Shown: positions 53,378 through 63,466, counted from the stretch's first letter. The stretch is DNA of 64,000 nucleotides from Exilibacterium tricleocarpae (GCF_007004655.1 NZ_ML660099.1:124001-188000), one strand, 5' to 3'. Numbers and translations: made by a program. Notes: a model not told the origin generated them from the sequence alone.

Positions 53378-54340
53378 ATGCCCGCCGCACAATCCGCCAG
53401 AGCCAGCGCCACAAAGACCGACGATACCCTGTTGCGGGAGGTGGTGGAGGGCCTGAGCCAGGTCCACAAACAGTTGCCGTCAAAATATTTCTATGACTCC
53501 GCCGGCTCGCGCTATTTCGACGAGATTTGTCAACTGGAGGAATACTACCCCTACCGCACCGAGTTGGCGATGCTGCCGGGGATCGCCGATGACTTGTCCC
53601 ATCTCATCCGGGACCAGCGCGATGTGGTGGAATTCGGTGCAGGCTCGCTGGTCAAGATTCGCCTGTTGCTGCAGCACCTGCCGCAGATCAAGCGTCTTCT
53701 CCCCATCGATATCGCCGGCGACCACCTGCGCGAAGCGGCCGCCGAGCTGCGCCGGGAATTCGAGCACCTGGAGATTGTGCCGATCGTGGCGGATTTTACC
53801 CGGCAGGTGGAACTGCCGGATCGCAACAAGGTAAAAAAACTGGGGTTTTTCCCCGGCTCCACCATCGGTAATTTCACCCCGCTGCAGGCGGTGGCATTTC
53901 TGGATCGCGCGCGCCGTTCCCTGGGAGCGGGCGCGCTGCTGTTGATCGGCGTCGACACCAAAAAGGCACCGGAGATTCTGCACCGGGCCTACAATGACAA
54001 ACTCGGCGTGACGGCAAAGTTCAATCGCAATATCCTCACCCATATCAATCGCGAGGCGGGGGGCGACTTTGACGAGGATAAGTTCGATCACTACGCCTTT
54101 TACAACCCCACCCAGGGCCGTATCGAAATGCACCTGATCAGCCGCGAACAGCAGGTGGTGACAGTGGAGGATTACCAGTTCGCGTTCTCGAAAGGGGAAA
54201 ACATCCACACCGAGAATTCCCATAAGTACACGCCCGAGGAGTTTCTGACCCTGGCAGCAGAAGCCGGCTGGCGCGGCGTGCGCAAGTGGCTGGATGATGA
54301 AGAATTATTTTGTGTGCACTTGTTGCAGGCCGGTGGCTGA
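53378..54340 (+). CDS. egtD: L-histidine N-alpha-methyltransferase EgtD
   Basis: SAM-dependent trimethylation of histidine to hercynine, the substrate of EgtB. 320 residues, with VVEFGAGSLVKIRLLLQ (SAM site), LPIDIAGDHL, FFPGSTIGNFTP and FDHYAFYNPTQGRIEMHL; the substrate-binding EgtD domain is intact. Together egtB-egtD is the minimal ergothioneine set in many proteobacteria; no egtE or egtA is nearby, and the final lyase step must be elsewhere. The repeat element described below follows 10 bp after its stop codon. Confidence 0.94.
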   Translation: MPAAQSARASATKTDDTLLREVVEGLSQVHKQLPSKYFYDSAGSRYFDEICQLEEYYPYRTELAMLPGIADDLSHLIRDQRDVVEFGAGSLVKIRLLLQHLPQIKRLLPIDIAGDHLREAAAELRREFEHLEIVPIVADFTRQVELPDRNKVKKLGFFPGSTIGNFTPLQAVAFLDRARRSLGAGALLLIGVDTKKAPEILHRAYNDKLGVTAKFNRNILTHINREAGGDFDEDKFDHYAFYNPTQGRIEMHLISREQQVVTVEDYQFAFSKGENIHTENSHKYTPEEFLTLAAEAGWRGVRKWLDDEELFCVHLLQAGG

Positions 54341-54350
54341 TTCGCACCTC

Positions 54351-54485
54351 TTGCGGTGACACGGTGCGGGGACGTAACTTTAGTTGCGTCCCCTTAGCAT
54401 GGTGCCACTCCCCTTTCTAAAGGCACCTCTTCCAGCGGCACAGTTCAGGGACAGGTAAAACCTGTCCCTGAACTGTGCCGCTGGA
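54351..54485. repeat. Hairpin-rich repeat element, copy A (inverted relative to copy B)
   Basis: Contains two inverted-repeat hairpins, GGGGACGTAACT...AGTTGCGTCCCC and CAGGGACAGGT...ACCTGTCCCTG, separated by a conserved spacer with TTTCTAAAGGCACCTCTTCC. About 110 bp match the reverse complement of 57395-57508 with only a handful of differences. The family resembles dispersed REP-like hairpin repeats found between bacterial genes. Confidence 0.8.
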
Positions 54486-54753
54486 CAATCGACTCTTAAA
54501 AACATCGCGCCACCATCCCTCACATATATTCGTCATATAGGATTGAAAGGCGGGCTTACACAGCCGCCTCAAACCCGCGTCTGAAATAAACACCTAACGC
54601 CATGCACTGAAACGGGGCCTAAAAACATCCCAAAACAAAAGAGTTGGATGAACAGGGTCGATTTAACACGCCCGGCTGCTATAAACTTGTTAAGATTACC
54701 TGTCCATCTCTGTAAACCGGATGCTTCAGGCGAGCGACGTAACGGCAGTTCCG

Positions 54754-55062
54754 ATGAAACCAACCAAGACCAAAGCCCAGGTGCGAAAGGAGATCGGCAA
54801 CCAGGTCCGCGACTTCCTCGCCGAGGGCGGCAAAGTGGAACAGTTGCAACCGGGTGTCAGCGGCCGCGACATCAACCAGGCCCTGCCGGTCACCTTCAAC
54901 CAGCCGAAAGTTAAACGCACACCACTGCTCGAGGAGATCAAGGCCCTGGATGCCCGCAAGGGCAAACACCAACCGAAAGTCCTGGCGCCGAAAAAACCCG
55001 TGAAAAAACTCCTGCACGATGACTTCGGGGAACCGGTGCGCTGGGTATGGCTGGAGGACTGA
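54754..55062 (+). CDS. Conserved-looking hypothetical protein with SutA-like motif
   Basis: 102 residues, basic, no signal or membrane segment. The stretch RDFLAEGGKVEQLQPGVSGRD resembles the EAFLxxGGK motif of SutA-type RNA polymerase-associated proteins, though the whole protein is not SutA. The ATG at 54754 (MKPTKTKAQV) is preferred to 54721. It ends 17 bp before the convergent DUF3094 gene. The function is unknown; a role at RNA polymerase is speculation. Confidence 0.65.
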   Translation: MKPTKTKAQVRKEIGNQVRDFLAEGGKVEQLQPGVSGRDINQALPVTFNQPKVKRTPLLEEIKALDARKGKHQPKVLAPKKPVKKLLHDDFGEPVRWVWLED

Positions 55063-55079
55063 GGCACACGCCGGTCAAT

Positions 55080-55256
55080 TCAAACCACACCGACCCGCCA
55101 GGCAATCAGGTAACTGGCCAACCCGAATAAAACCATCACCCCCCAGATAATCCCCAACAGCAACCACACGCGAAACGGCTTGCGTTCGCCGGCGTTGGTC
55201 GGGCTGTTCAGATAGCGCTGCACTCGGTCGCGATCTTCGGGGGTTAGCTGACTCAT
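55080..55256 (-). CDS. Small membrane protein, DUF3094 family
   Basis: 58 residues: a charged N-terminus (SQLTPEDRDRVQRYLNSP), a basic patch and a transmembrane helix (about 30-52, VWLLLGIIWGVMVLFGLASY). It matches DUF3094 proteins of pseudomonads and relatives, which are small inner-membrane proteins of unknown role. Its ATG (55256) overlaps the stop codon of the acyl-CoA dehydrogenase (TGATG), so the two are translationally coupled. Confidence 0.75.
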   Translation of the reverse strand: MSQLTPEDRDRVQRYLNSPTNAGERKPFRVWLLLGIIWGVMVLFGLASYLIAWRVGVV

Positions 55257-57046
55257 CAAAACAGTTCCGCCTCCAGGGCCATCAGGGTATCACTGCCCGC
55301 CAGGATATGGGCACTGAGCGCCTGGGTCTGGGGCAGCAGACGCTGAAAGAAGAAGCGCGCCACCACCAGTTTGGCGCGGTAAAAATCGGCCTCGCCACCG
55401 CTGCCACCGGCCAGTGCCGCCTTTGCCATGCGCGCCCACAGATAAGCATAAATGGTGTAGCCAAACAAGTGTAAATACTCGACCGCGGCCGCACCGGGGG
55501 CATTGGGATCGCGCTCGGCCTGTGCGATCACCGCCTCGGTCACCTGCTGCAGGCGGGCCAGTTCGGCGCCCAGCGGCTGAATAAATTCCGCCAGCTCTTC
55601 ACTGTCGCTATTGGCCTGTATAAAAGCGTCGACCTCACCGGCGAACTGGCGGAAGTAGCGCCCGCCGGCGGCCACTGTTTTTCGTCCTATCAGGTCCATC
55701 GCCTGCACGCCGTTGGTACCCTCGTAAATCTGAGTGATGCGCGTATCGCGCACCAGTTGCTCCTGGCCCCATTCGCGGATAAAGCCGTGGCCACCCAACA
55801 CCTGTTGGCCGATCAGAGTGGCCTCCAACCCTTTGTCGGTAATAAATGCTTTGGCGATTGGCGTCAGCAGCGCCACCATGCCGGCAGCCTCCTCTTGCTC
55901 CGCGGCAACGTCGGAGAATTTCGCGATGTCGAGCCAGCGGGCTACATAAGTCGAGAAGGCGCGGGAACCTTCGTTAAATGCCCGCATGGTCAACAGCATG
56001 CGCCGCACGTCCGGGTGCACGATGATCGGGTCGGCGGCCCGATCCGGGTTCTTGATACCTTCGGGACTGCGGCCCTGCAAACGCTCGCACGCGTAGTCCG
56101 CCGCATTCTGGTAAGAGGCCTCGGCCGCCCCCAGTCCTTGAATGCCCACCCCCAGGCGCTCGTAATTCATCATGGTGAACATACAGGCCAGCCCCTGGTT
56201 GACCTCCCCCACCAGCCAGCCTTTGGCCCCATCGTAATTCATCACGCAGGTGGCGGAGGCCTTGATGCCCATTTTTTTCTCGATGGAACCGCAGGTTACG
56301 GCGTTGCGCTCACCCAGACTGCCGTCGGTATTTACCAGAATCTTCGGGACCAGGAACAGCGAGATACCTTTGGAGCCGGTCGGGGCGTCGGGCAACTTGG
56401 CGAGCACCAGGTGAATGATGTTCTCGGCCATATCGTGTTCGCCCCAGGTAATGAAAATCTTGGTGCCGGTGAGACTGTAACTGCCGTCGGCATCGGGCTC
56501 GGCGCGGGTGCGGATCATGCCCAGGTCGGTGCCGGCGTGCGGTTCGGTCAGGTCCATGGCCCCGGCCCAGGTACCGTCATAAAGCTTGGGCAGATAAGTC
56601 TGTTTGAGTGCATCGCTGCCGTGGGCATCGAGCGACAGGCAGGCGCCGGCAGATAACATAGGGGCCAGGCCGAACGACATATCCGCGCCCTGCACCATCT
56701 CCTCCACCTGTGCCACCAGGGTTTTCGGCATGCCCATGCCGCCGAACGCCGGGTTGCCGCCCAGGCCGCACCAGCCGCCCTCGGCATAGGTTTGGTAGGC
56801 CTCTTTGAAGCCCGGCGGTGTGGTTACCTGGTGGTCCTGCCAGCGGCAGCCGTGCTCGTCTGCCTCGCGACTCAGGGGTGCCACCGCTTCGGCGGCTATC
56901 TTGGCCGCCTCCTCCAGAATGGCATCGGCGGTATCCACATCCACCTGCTCGCGGGTGCCGGCCAGGGCGGACCAGAGCTTGTCCACCTCGAGAACTTCCT
57001 TGATAACGAAACGCATATCGCGCAGGGGTGCCTTGTATTCAGCCAT
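55256..57046 (-). CDS. Acyl-CoA dehydrogenase, long form
   Basis: FAD enzyme of fatty-acid beta-oxidation, 596 residues, the length of the gammaproteobacterial FadE-like class with a C-terminal extension domain. Marks: LTEPHAGTDLGMIRT (FAD/substrate), ITWGEHDMAENIIH, NYERLGVGIQGLG and catalytic glutamate E442 in QIYEGTNGVQAMD; the C-terminal helical extension follows from about 470. Chain-length preference cannot be read. A PsrA-type operator lies 138 bp upstream, which fits fatty-acid control. DUF3094 follows in the same operon. Confidence 0.93.
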   Translation of the reverse strand: MAEYKAPLRDMRFVIKEVLEVDKLWSALAGTREQVDVDTADAILEEAAKIAAEAVAPLSREADEHGCRWQDHQVTTPPGFKEAYQTYAEGGWCGLGGNPAFGGMGMPKTLVAQVEEMVQGADMSFGLAPMLSAGACLSLDAHGSDALKQTYLPKLYDGTWAGAMDLTEPHAGTDLGMIRTRAEPDADGSYSLTGTKIFITWGEHDMAENIIHLVLAKLPDAPTGSKGISLFLVPKILVNTDGSLGERNAVTCGSIEKKMGIKASATCVMNYDGAKGWLVGEVNQGLACMFTMMNYERLGVGIQGLGAAEASYQNAADYACERLQGRSPEGIKNPDRAADPIIVHPDVRRMLLTMRAFNEGSRAFSTYVARWLDIAKFSDVAAEQEEAAGMVALLTPIAKAFITDKGLEATLIGQQVLGGHGFIREWGQEQLVRDTRITQIYEGTNGVQAMDLIGRKTVAAGGRYFRQFAGEVDAFIQANSDSEELAEFIQPLGAELARLQQVTEAVIAQAERDPNAPGAAAVEYLHLFGYTIYAYLWARMAKAALAGGSGGEADFYRAKLVVARFFFQRLLPQTQALSAHILAGSDTLMALEAELF

Positions 57047-57183
57047 TGTCGCCTCTCAATCAATACCGGAAAGCTTCAGAGCCAGAGCCCGTTACTACAC
57101 TTTGGACCAATTTTGCAGCATCGGAAAGTGTGAACGGACCTCTGGTGGGGATTACGCACTCTAGTACAAAAATGGATCAACTT

Positions 57184-57197
57184 CAAACAAACGTTTG
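57184..57197 (-). promoter_or_regulatory. PsrA-type operator upstream of the acyl-CoA dehydrogenase gene
   Basis: CAAAC-AAAC-GTTTG matches the PsrA motif G/CAAAC-N2-4-GTTTG/C exactly and sits in a longer perfect palindrome TTCAAAC-N4-GTTTGAA (57182-57199). It is 138 bp before the gene start and overlaps a plausible -35 (TTGTTT, minus strand). PsrA is a TetR-family repressor released by long-chain acyl-CoA or fatty acids in Pseudomonas. The PsrA gene is not in the window. Confidence 0.7.
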
Positions 57198-57261
57198 AAA
57201 TAGGATTGTATCGATAATACCGGTGATCTGGAGGTGGTATGGTTCGTGTTCAGATTCGTTC

Positions 57262-57524
57262 CTCCGGTGGCACGGTGCGGGGACAGGTTTTACCTGTCCC
57301 CTTCGAGGGGGACCACTCCCCGTGCCAATAGCACCATTTGCAGGATACTGCGGGGTAGCTCTAGCGCAGGGGAGTGGCACCATTCTATGGGGACAGGTAA
57401 AACCTGTCCCCGCACTGTGCCGCTGGAAGAGGTGCCTTTAGAAAGGGGAATGGCGCCATGCTAAGGGGACGCAACTGAAGTTACGTCCCCGCACCGTACC
57501 GCCGCAAGAAGTGCCAATAGCACC
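57262..57524. repeat. Hairpin-rich repeat element, copy B, compound
   Basis: Three hairpin units: GGGGACAGGT...ACCTGTCCCC (57278-57300), the same palindrome again (57389-57411) and GGGGACGCAACT...AGTTACGTCCCC (57466-57490). The first two are mirror-image arms of about 50 bp. The last ~110 bp match copy A at 54351-54485 in inverted orientation. Confidence 0.8.
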
Positions 57525-57538
57525 TTAAAATAAACCGC

Positions 57539-58366
57539 CTAAACAACCTCATCCAGCAAAGCACCCGCCGGATTATCCGCCTCCCTGGCTCCGCTATCGA
57601 TCAGTCGCTGATTGATATCCACGTTTCGATTACCGGCTTCGACCGGTGAATTCGCAGCGGCCTCTCCACCCCCAGGTTGGCCGGCGCGAGCAGCCTCCTG
57701 CCCGGCTTCTTGCGCACCGTCACCACCGCCTGCAAGCTGTTCCGCCCGCAGGCGCGCCTCCTGCTGTTGCAGTTCGCGCAACTCGACCTGCGCATCCAGT
57801 TGCAACTGCGCCGCGGCGGCCGCCACCCGTCGATCCTGGGGAGACGGATCGCTCGGCGCCAACGCCGCCCGCTGCACCTGTTGCGCCTTGGCGATAGTGG
57901 CCTCGGGATCGCCGGCCACACGACTGGTGTCAATACTCACTTCCCCGGCAACGGCATAGCCCACCCCGTCAGGACCCCGCTGTAAGGTATACCGCGGCGC
58001 GCCGGCATACTGGCCGCCCACTGCCGCATGGGCCTGCTCATGGGCACGCACTTCCCGATCCCGGGCCGCCAGTTCGCGAATCTCGCGCTGGTCCTCCTGC
58101 AAGCGCCGCGCCTGTTCGTCCCGCTCGCGGGCCGTTTCCCGCTCGCCTTCATCACGACCCCGCACGCGCAGGCGTTCCTCGGCCTCGGCAGGTCGCTCGC
58201 CGGGATCGCGGCGATTCTGCAGGCGCCCGGATTCGGCGGCTATCTCCACCGCCTTCAACGGCGAACCGCGCAACTCGGCGCTCTCCTCGCCCACGCTTGA
58301 CTTGTCTACGGTACTGTAGGGTGAAAAATTATTGGCAAAATTGGGAGGTAAATTCGGGTTTATCAT
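57539..58366 (-). CDS. SprA-related putative metalloprotease
   Basis: About 275 residues, strongly charged and alanine/glutamine/arginine-rich. The signature [19 protein letters not shown] contains HEQAH (HExxH, about residue 108), with [23 protein letters not shown] following, as in the SprA-related (PF12118) family. Zinc protease activity is predicted but undocumented. No signal peptide at the chosen start (58366). It lies 23 bp downstream of the small rod-like gene on the same strand. Confidence 0.75.
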   Translation of the reverse strand: MINPNLPPNFANNFSPYSTVDKSSVGEESAELRGSPLKAVEIAAESGRLQNRRDPGERPAEAEERLRVRGRDEGERETARERDEQARRLQEDQREIRELAARDREVRAHEQAHAAVGGQYAGAPRYTLQRGPDGVGYAVAGEVSIDTSRVAGDPEATIAKAQQVQRAALAPSDPSPQDRRVAAAAAQLQLDAQVELRELQQQEARLRAEQLAGGGDGAQEAGQEAARAGQPGGGEAAANSPVEAGNRNVDINQRLIDSGAREADNPAGALLDEVV

Positions 58367-58388
58367 AACAACCGGTCTGCACCGCCCC

Positions 58389-58703
58389 CTAAGCCTTGGT
58401 ATCCAGGAGGGTGCCGAGGGTTTCATCGGCGGTTCTCACAATCCTGGCGGAGGCATCAAACACCCGCTGCTGGATTCTCAGATCGATCAGCGGCTCGACC
58501 AGACCGGCGCCGCCACCGGTGTTATCGCGAACGCCTTCACTGCTTTCAATACTGGTGGGACTGCTGTTGCCTTCGATCTCTGCCACGCTGCCGGGATTGG
58601 CTGTGGTGCCGGCCCTGGCAATCTCGTTGGCTGCTTTCAGCATCTCCTGCTGACTCTGGCGGATACCGTTCAAACCCTCGTTGAGAATCGTATTGATCGT
58701 CAC
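58389..58703 (-). CDS. Small protein with flagellar rod/hook-like C-terminus
   Basis: 104 residues. The N-terminal helix ([23 protein letters not shown]) and the C-terminal helix ([23 protein letters not shown]) resemble the paired terminal helices of flagellar rod and hook proteins, with the middle domain absent. It lies just upstream of the SprA-like gene, and this pairing recurs in gammaproteobacteria. Its role is unknown; an assembly or cleavage link to the metalloprotease is speculation. No other flagellar gene is nearby. Confidence 0.6.
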   Translation of the reverse strand: MTINTILNEGLNGIRQSQQEMLKAANEIARAGTTANPGSVAEIEGNSSPTSIESSEGVRDNTGGGAGLVEPLIDLRIQQRVFDASARIVRTADETLGTLLDTKA

Positions 58704-58853
58704 TGCATACCCTCTCTGGGGACAACCTTTGAAAAGCCCACAGCGGCAATAAGTTGCCGGCTGTTACTTAGTCTAACCATTTTGTGGATAAAAAACAGAC
58801 AGCAGGCGGCAAAATCTCCGTTTCTTTAATACGCATTTGTCTTAAAAGACGAC

Positions 58854-59537
58854 TTAATCGAGTAGTTTTTGAATATCGAGACAATCTGCGGCGAGTTCCG
58901 GGCGGCCCGCATCCAGATGGGGCACCTCCCCCAGACAGGGGGCGGGCAGGGACTGTTTCAGCGTGTCGAGATTATCCTGATAGGCGGCCATGGGCGGGGT
59001 CACGCCGTTGGCGACCCAACCGCTCAGTGTCAGGCCGTCGCGGTGGATAGCCTCGGCGCTCAGGAACACGTGATTGAGGCAACCGAGCCGCATGCCCACC
59101 ACCAGAATCACCCCCAGGTTGAGTTCCCGCGCCACATCGGAGAGATACTGGCGGCGGTTGAGCGGTACCCGCCAGCCACCGGCGCCCTCGACCAGAACCA
59201 GATCGCAGCGCTGGGTCAGGACGCCGCGGCAAAAGCCGGTCAGGCGCGCCGCATCGAGCTGCCGCCCGGCCTGCGCAGCGGCGATATGGGGGGCGATGGC
59301 CGGCGCCAGGGCGACGGGATTGACCTGCTCATAGGGCAGATCGAGGGTCATGGCGGCCTGCAATTGCAGGGCATCATCATTGCGCAACCCCGCCGGAGTG
59401 ACTGCGCATCCGGCCGCCACCGGTTTCACCGCCGCGGTGGTCAGGCCGCGCTGCCTGGCAGCCCACAACAGGGCACAGGCAATAAATGTCTTGCCGACCT
59501 CGGTGTCGGTGCCGGTCACAAAAAAGCCTTTGGCCAT
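58854..59537 (-). CDS. bioD: Dethiobiotin synthetase
   Basis: Forms the ureido ring of dethiobiotin from diaminopelargonate, CO2 and ATP. About 227 residues with the P-loop GTDTEVGKT near the N-terminus, VKPVAAGC and LVLVEGAGGWRVPLN. Last gene of bioB-bioF-bioHC-bioD; the bioHC stop lies 6 bp downstream of this ATG, so the genes overlap slightly. bioA is not in the window. Confidence 0.95.
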   Translation of the reverse strand: MAKGFFVTGTDTEVGKTFIACALLWAARQRGLTTAAVKPVAAGCAVTPAGLRNDDALQLQAAMTLDLPYEQVNPVALAPAIAPHIAAAQAGRQLDAARLTGFCRGVLTQRCDLVLVEGAGGWRVPLNRRQYLSDVARELNLGVILVVGMRLGCLNHVFLSAEAIHRDGLTLSGWVANGVTPPMAAYQDNLDTLKQSLPAPCLGEVPHLDAGRPELAADCLDIQKLLD

Positions 59538-59542
59538 CTCAA

Positions 59543-61195
59543 TCACCTCGCCAACACATAGTAAACCTCATAGCTGGCCGGCAGTGTGTGACCACAGCGA
59601 AACTGTTCGTAGGCGGCTGTAAACTGCCGCAGGCGCCGGCGTCCGGTCAGTCCGGCGCGCTGGCCGGCATTGACATTATGGGCCCCCAGGGCTTTCAGTT
59701 CCCGGGTCAACTCGCGCACATCACCGTAGTGCATCACGCGGGTCTCGCACTGCCACTGGATTGCGCTGAAGCCGGCATCACTCAGCGCCTGCTCGATCTG
59801 CTCGCGGGGTGCAAAACGGTTGACGTGGGTGTAGTTGTCGACCCGGCTCCAGGCGCAACGCAACTCGTGCAGGGTAGCCGGCCCCAAAGTGGCGACAGCG
59901 AGCCAACCGCCCGGTTTCAGCACCCGCCGCCACTGCTCGAACAAACGGCCCGGGTGCTGGCACCATTGAATTGCCAGGCTCGAGAAAATACCCGCGATGC
60001 TGCCCGCAGCCAGGGGCAGGCATTCGGCGTCGCCGCCGACCCAGTGGACAGGACCGCGCTCGGGCGGCGTACCGCGGCGGGCAAAGGCCAACATCCCCTC
60101 GGCGATATCCAGTCCCAGCACCCGGGCCGCCGGCACTTGTCCGGCCAGCGCACGGGTAAAGTGTCCGGTACCGCACCCCACATCCAGCAGCGTTGCATCG
60201 CTGCGGTTGATAGCTTGCAGGTGACCCTCCCCCTGCAGCAGTTGCAGCAGACGTTCGCCCACCTGCCGCTGCAGTACAGCGGCCGCATCATAGGTCGCGG
60301 CAGCCCGGCTAAAGGAGGCCGCCACTTTGGTTTTATCGAGACGGGCCCCGGCATCGCCGCCTTCGACAGGCGCGAGGCGCTGCAGAAACGCCTCCACTTC
60401 CGCCGCCAGCTGCTGCGGTTCGGCCAGACACAGGGCATGGCCGCAACCCGCCAGGCATTTCACCGTCTGCACTGGGTTGAGTTGCGCCATAGCCGCCGCG
60501 GCGGCGGCCGGCACCAGGGCATCACGGTCACCCAGCAAATGCAGGCCCGGCGGTTTCAAGTCGGCAAAAGCCTTGCGGTTATCGAGACCGGCCAACAGCG
60601 CCAGTGCCGCCCGCCAACGTGGATCGGGCTGCGCGCCGCCCGCCCGCCGGTAACCGCGCAGCCACTTCAAAACTGCCCGTTCGCGCCGATCACCGCGGGC
60701 CTGCAAACCGTCAAACCGCTGTAGGGTGACCGCCGGCCGGCGCCGAAAGTCTTCGGCAAACGTTTGGAAGACGTCGTTGGGCATGGCACTTGGCCAACCC
60801 GGCCGGGCCACGAAACAGAGATTGCTGGCCAGCGTAATCACCCCTGCCACCCGCTGCGGGTAGCGGTGGGCATAGCGGCAGGCCAGCATACCGCCCAGCG
60901 ACCAGCCGAGCAGCACACAGCGGCGGGGGAGTTTTTGCCGCAATCCCTGCAATAGCGACTCAAGCCCATCATTGCCGACGGCGTGGTCACCGGCAAAGCC
61001 CGGTATATCCACCAACAGAATATCTATCTTGTCATCCAGGTGGGCCAGCAGCGGCTCGAAGACCCGGCTGTCAGAGCCCCAACCGTGCAGCAATACCAAT
61101 GGCGTCGCCGCCGCCTCGGCGGACGCTGTCGCCGCGGCGGCCCGCCGCCAGCGCAGGGTAATCCACTCGGGGCGACACCGCGCGGCAGCGGTCAC
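59543..61195 (-). CDS. bioHC: BioH-BioC fusion: pimeloyl-ACP methyl esterase and malonyl-ACP O-methyltransferase
   Basis: 550 residues combining the two ends of pimelate synthesis. The N-terminal half is an alpha/beta-hydrolase: HGWG oxyanion loop, nucleophile S99 in GWSLG, acid D223/D225 region in GDRDALVP and H253 in GCGHALCL. The C-terminal half, from about residue 285, is the SAM methyltransferase with [15 protein letters not shown] (336-350). Fused BioHC is known from Saccharophagus and Teredinibacter. The fused enzyme methylates malonyl-ACP and later removes the methyl from pimeloyl-ACP. It overlaps bioF by 4 bp (ATGA). Confidence 0.95.
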   Translation of the reverse strand: MTAAARCRPEWITLRWRRAAAATASAEAAATPLVLLHGWGSDSRVFEPLLAHLDDKIDILLVDIPGFAGDHAVGNDGLESLLQGLRQKLPRRCVLLGWSLGGMLACRYAHRYPQRVAGVITLASNLCFVARPGWPSAMPNDVFQTFAEDFRRRPAVTLQRFDGLQARGDRRERAVLKWLRGYRRAGGAQPDPRWRAALALLAGLDNRKAFADLKPPGLHLLGDRDALVPAAAAAAMAQLNPVQTVKCLAGCGHALCLAEPQQLAAEVEAFLQRLAPVEGGDAGARLDKTKVAASFSRAAATYDAAAVLQRQVGERLLQLLQGEGHLQAINRSDATLLDVGCGTGHFTRALAGQVPAARVLGLDIAEGMLAFARRGTPPERGPVHWVGGDAECLPLAAGSIAGIFSSLAIQWCQHPGRLFEQWRRVLKPGGWLAVATLGPATLHELRCAWSRVDNYTHVNRFAPREQIEQALSDAGFSAIQWQCETRVMHYGDVRELTRELKALGAHNVNAGQRAGLTGRRRLRQFTAAYEQFRCGHTLPASYEVYYVLAR

Positions 61196-62364
61196 GGCCG
61201 GTAACCCCCGGCGTCGGCCAACGCCGCCAGCAGGCCATCCACATCCGCCTCGGTATGCGCGGCGCTGAGGGTAATCCGCAGGCGCGCACTGCCGGCGGGT
61301 ACCGTCGGCGGCCTGATGGCCCCCACCAAAAAGCCCCGCGCCTCAAGATAAGCGGCCAACTGCAAGGTGCGCTGGGAATCGCCGAGGATCACCGGCTGAA
61401 TCGGCGTCGCGGAATCTGCCAGCGACAGCCCCAGCGTCGAGGCGCCGCGGCGAAAACGTTGAATCAGCGCCGCCAGCCACTGGCGCCGCCAGGGCTCGGC
61501 GCGCAGCACCTGCAAACTCGCCCGTGTCGCCGCCGCCAGCGCCGGCGGCAGGGCGGTGGTGTATATATAGGTGCGCGCCTGTTGAATCAGGGTTTCTATC
61601 AAAGCCTCGGAACCCGCCACAAACGCACCGGCGGTGCCAAAAGCCTTGCCCAGGGTACCGATCAGAATCGGCAGTGCCGGCTCGGCCAGCGCGAAGTGTT
61701 CGGCCACACCTCCGCCGCTCGGCCCCAGGCAACCGAAGCCGTGGGCGTCATCCACCAGCAGCCAGGCTCCATGTTGCTGCGCCAGTGTCACCAGTTCCGG
61801 CAGCGGCGCAATATCACCATCCATACTGAAAACACCATCGACTGCGATCAGGCGCCGCCGCGCCTCTGTGGCCAGCAGGCGGCGCTGTAAATCGCTGCTG
61901 TCGAGATGCCGGAAGCGCTGGAAGCGCGCACCGCTGGACAGCCCCGCATCGAGCAGCGAGGCGTGGTTGAGACGGTCCTCAAACACCGCATCGCCTTTGC
62001 CCACCAGTGCTTTCACGGTACCCAGATTGGCCATATAACCACTGCAGAACAGCAGGGCGCGGGCGCGGCCGGTGAAATCCGCCAGCTCGTCTTCCAGCGC
62101 GCGGTGCTCGCGTCCGTGCCCGCTCACCAGGTGTGAGGCGCCGCTGCCAACGCCATAGCGTTCGGCAGCACGCTTGAACGCTGCGACAACTTTGGGGTGT
62201 TTGGCGAGACCGAGATAGTCGTTGCTGCAAAAGGCGGTAAAACACCGGCCCCCGGCATCCGTCACCCGCCGTCCGGGCGCCGTTGCCAGCACCCGCCGGT
62301 GGCGATAGAGGTGATCTTCACTGCGCTGTGCCAGCGCCGGCGCCAGGGCCTGCTCCAGCGTCAC
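61192..62364 (-). CDS. bioF: 8-amino-7-oxononanoate synthase
   Basis: PLP enzyme condensing pimeloyl-ACP with alanine. About 390 residues with [34 protein letters not shown] and the PLP lysine in [11 protein letters not shown]. The GTG at 62364 is preferred because it follows the bioB stop (62369) closely with GGGA upstream and fits homologue N-termini; a GTG at 62403 would overlap bioB. Second gene of the bio operon. Confidence 0.95.
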   Translation of the reverse strand: MTLEQALAPALAQRSEDHLYRHRRVLATAPGRRVTDAGGRCFTAFCSNDYLGLAKHPKVVAAFKRAAERYGVGSGASHLVSGHGREHRALEDELADFTGRARALLFCSGYMANLGTVKALVGKGDAVFEDRLNHASLLDAGLSSGARFQRFRHLDSSDLQRRLLATEARRRLIAVDGVFSMDGDIAPLPELVTLAQQHGAWLLVDDAHGFGCLGPSGGGVAEHFALAEPALPILIGTLGKAFGTAGAFVAGSEALIETLIQQARTYIYTTALPPALAAATRASLQVLRAEPWRRQWLAALIQRFRRGASTLGLSLADSATPIQPVILGDSQRTLQLAAYLEARGFLVGAIRPPTVPAGSARLRITLSAAHTEADVDGLLAALADAGGYRP

Positions 62365-62368
62365 GCTG

Positions 62369-63466
62369 TCATCCCGCCGCGTTGTAAAAGTGGCGATCCG
62401 CACCGGGCTCTTTATTCACGGCGCTGCCATTGGGGCTGGCGTCACCGCGGTGCTGAACAATTCCTTCCAACAGCGCCTCGGCCTCGGCGTTGTGCGGCAC
62501 CTCGCCGGCCTCGGCCTCGATACCGAGCCGCCGGAATAGAACTTTGTCCTTGTCCGCAGCCGGGTTGGGTGTGGTCAGCAGTTTTTCACCGTAGAAAATC
62601 GAATTGGCGCCGGCTAAAAACGCCAGCGACTGCATCTGTTCGTTCATATCTTCACGGCCCGCCGACAGGCGTACATGAGACCGCGGCATCAGTATCCGGG
62701 CCACGGCGATGGTGCGGATAAAATCGAAAGGGTCCAGGTCCGGCTGTTCCGCCAGGGGCGTACCCTTGACCTTGACCAGCATATTGATCGGCACGGATTC
62801 CGGGTGGCTCGGCATGGTCGCCAACTGCTGCAGCAGACCGGCGCGATCGGCGGCCGCTTCGCCCATGCCGACAATACCGCCGCAACACACCTTCATACCC
62901 GCCGCCCGCACATTGTCGAGGGTGTCGAGGCGGTGCTGGTAGGTGCGGGTGGTGATGATCTCGCCGTAGAACTCCGGCGAGGTATCCAGGTTGTGGTTGT
63001 AGTAGTCGAGGCCGGCCGCGGCCAGGCTCTGCGCCTGGGTCTCGCTCAGCATACCCAGGGTCATACAAGTCTCCAGCCCCAGCGCCTTGACGCCCTTCAC
63101 CATTTCCGTGACATAGGCTATGTCTTTCTGCTTCGGCGAACGCCAGGCGGCGCCCATGCAAAAGCGGGTGGCGCCGGCGGCCTTGGCCTGCCGGGCCTCG
63201 GCGACCACCTTTTCAACCTGCATCAGTTTTTCTTTTTCCAGGCCGGTGTCGTAGCGGGCGCTCTGCGGGCAGTACTTGCAATCCTCGGGGCAGGCACCGG
63301 TTTTAATGGAGCACAGCGTGCTGACCTGCACCCGGTTGGGATCGAAATTCTGCCGGTGCACGGTCTGGGCCTGAAACATCAGGTCGTTGAACGGCAGGGC
63401 GAACAGCGCCTCCACCTCCGATCGCTGCCAATCGTGACGCACGGTTGTCGCCGTATCGGTTTGCAT
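62369..63466 (-). CDS. bioB: Biotin synthase
   Basis: Radical SAM enzyme inserting sulfur into dethiobiotin. 365 residues; the radical SAM cluster CxxxCxxC is C59-C63-C66 in [11 protein letters not shown], with the auxiliary [2Fe-2S] ligands in later blocks ([16 protein letters not shown]) and the arginine of [15 protein letters not shown]. It heads the bio operon; its promoter overlaps a BirA operator about 125 bp upstream. Confidence 0.97.
   Translation of the reverse strand: MQTDTATTVRHDWQRSEVEALFALPFNDLMFQAQTVHRQNFDPNRVQVSTLCSIKTGACPEDCKYCPQSARYDTGLEKEKLMQVEKVVAEARQAKAAGATRFCMGAAWRSPKQKDIAYVTEMVKGVKALGLETCMTLGMLSETQAQSLAAAGLDYYNHNLDTSPEFYGEIITTRTYQHRLDTLDNVRAAGMKVCCGGIVGMGEAAADRAGLLQQLATMPSHPESVPINMLVKVKGTPLAEQPDLDPFDFIRTIAVARILMPRSHVRLSAGREDMNEQMQSLAFLAGANSIFYGEKLLTTPNPAADKDKVLFRRLGIEAEAGEVPHNAEAEALLEGIVQHRGDASPNGSAVNKEPGADRHFYNAAG

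Noticed and set aside
54351-57524. Possible composite transposon bounded by the inverted repeats.
   Set aside because: No transposase or target-site duplication is visible, and the enclosed genes look like ordinary chromosome. Retained only as an inverted-repeat pair.
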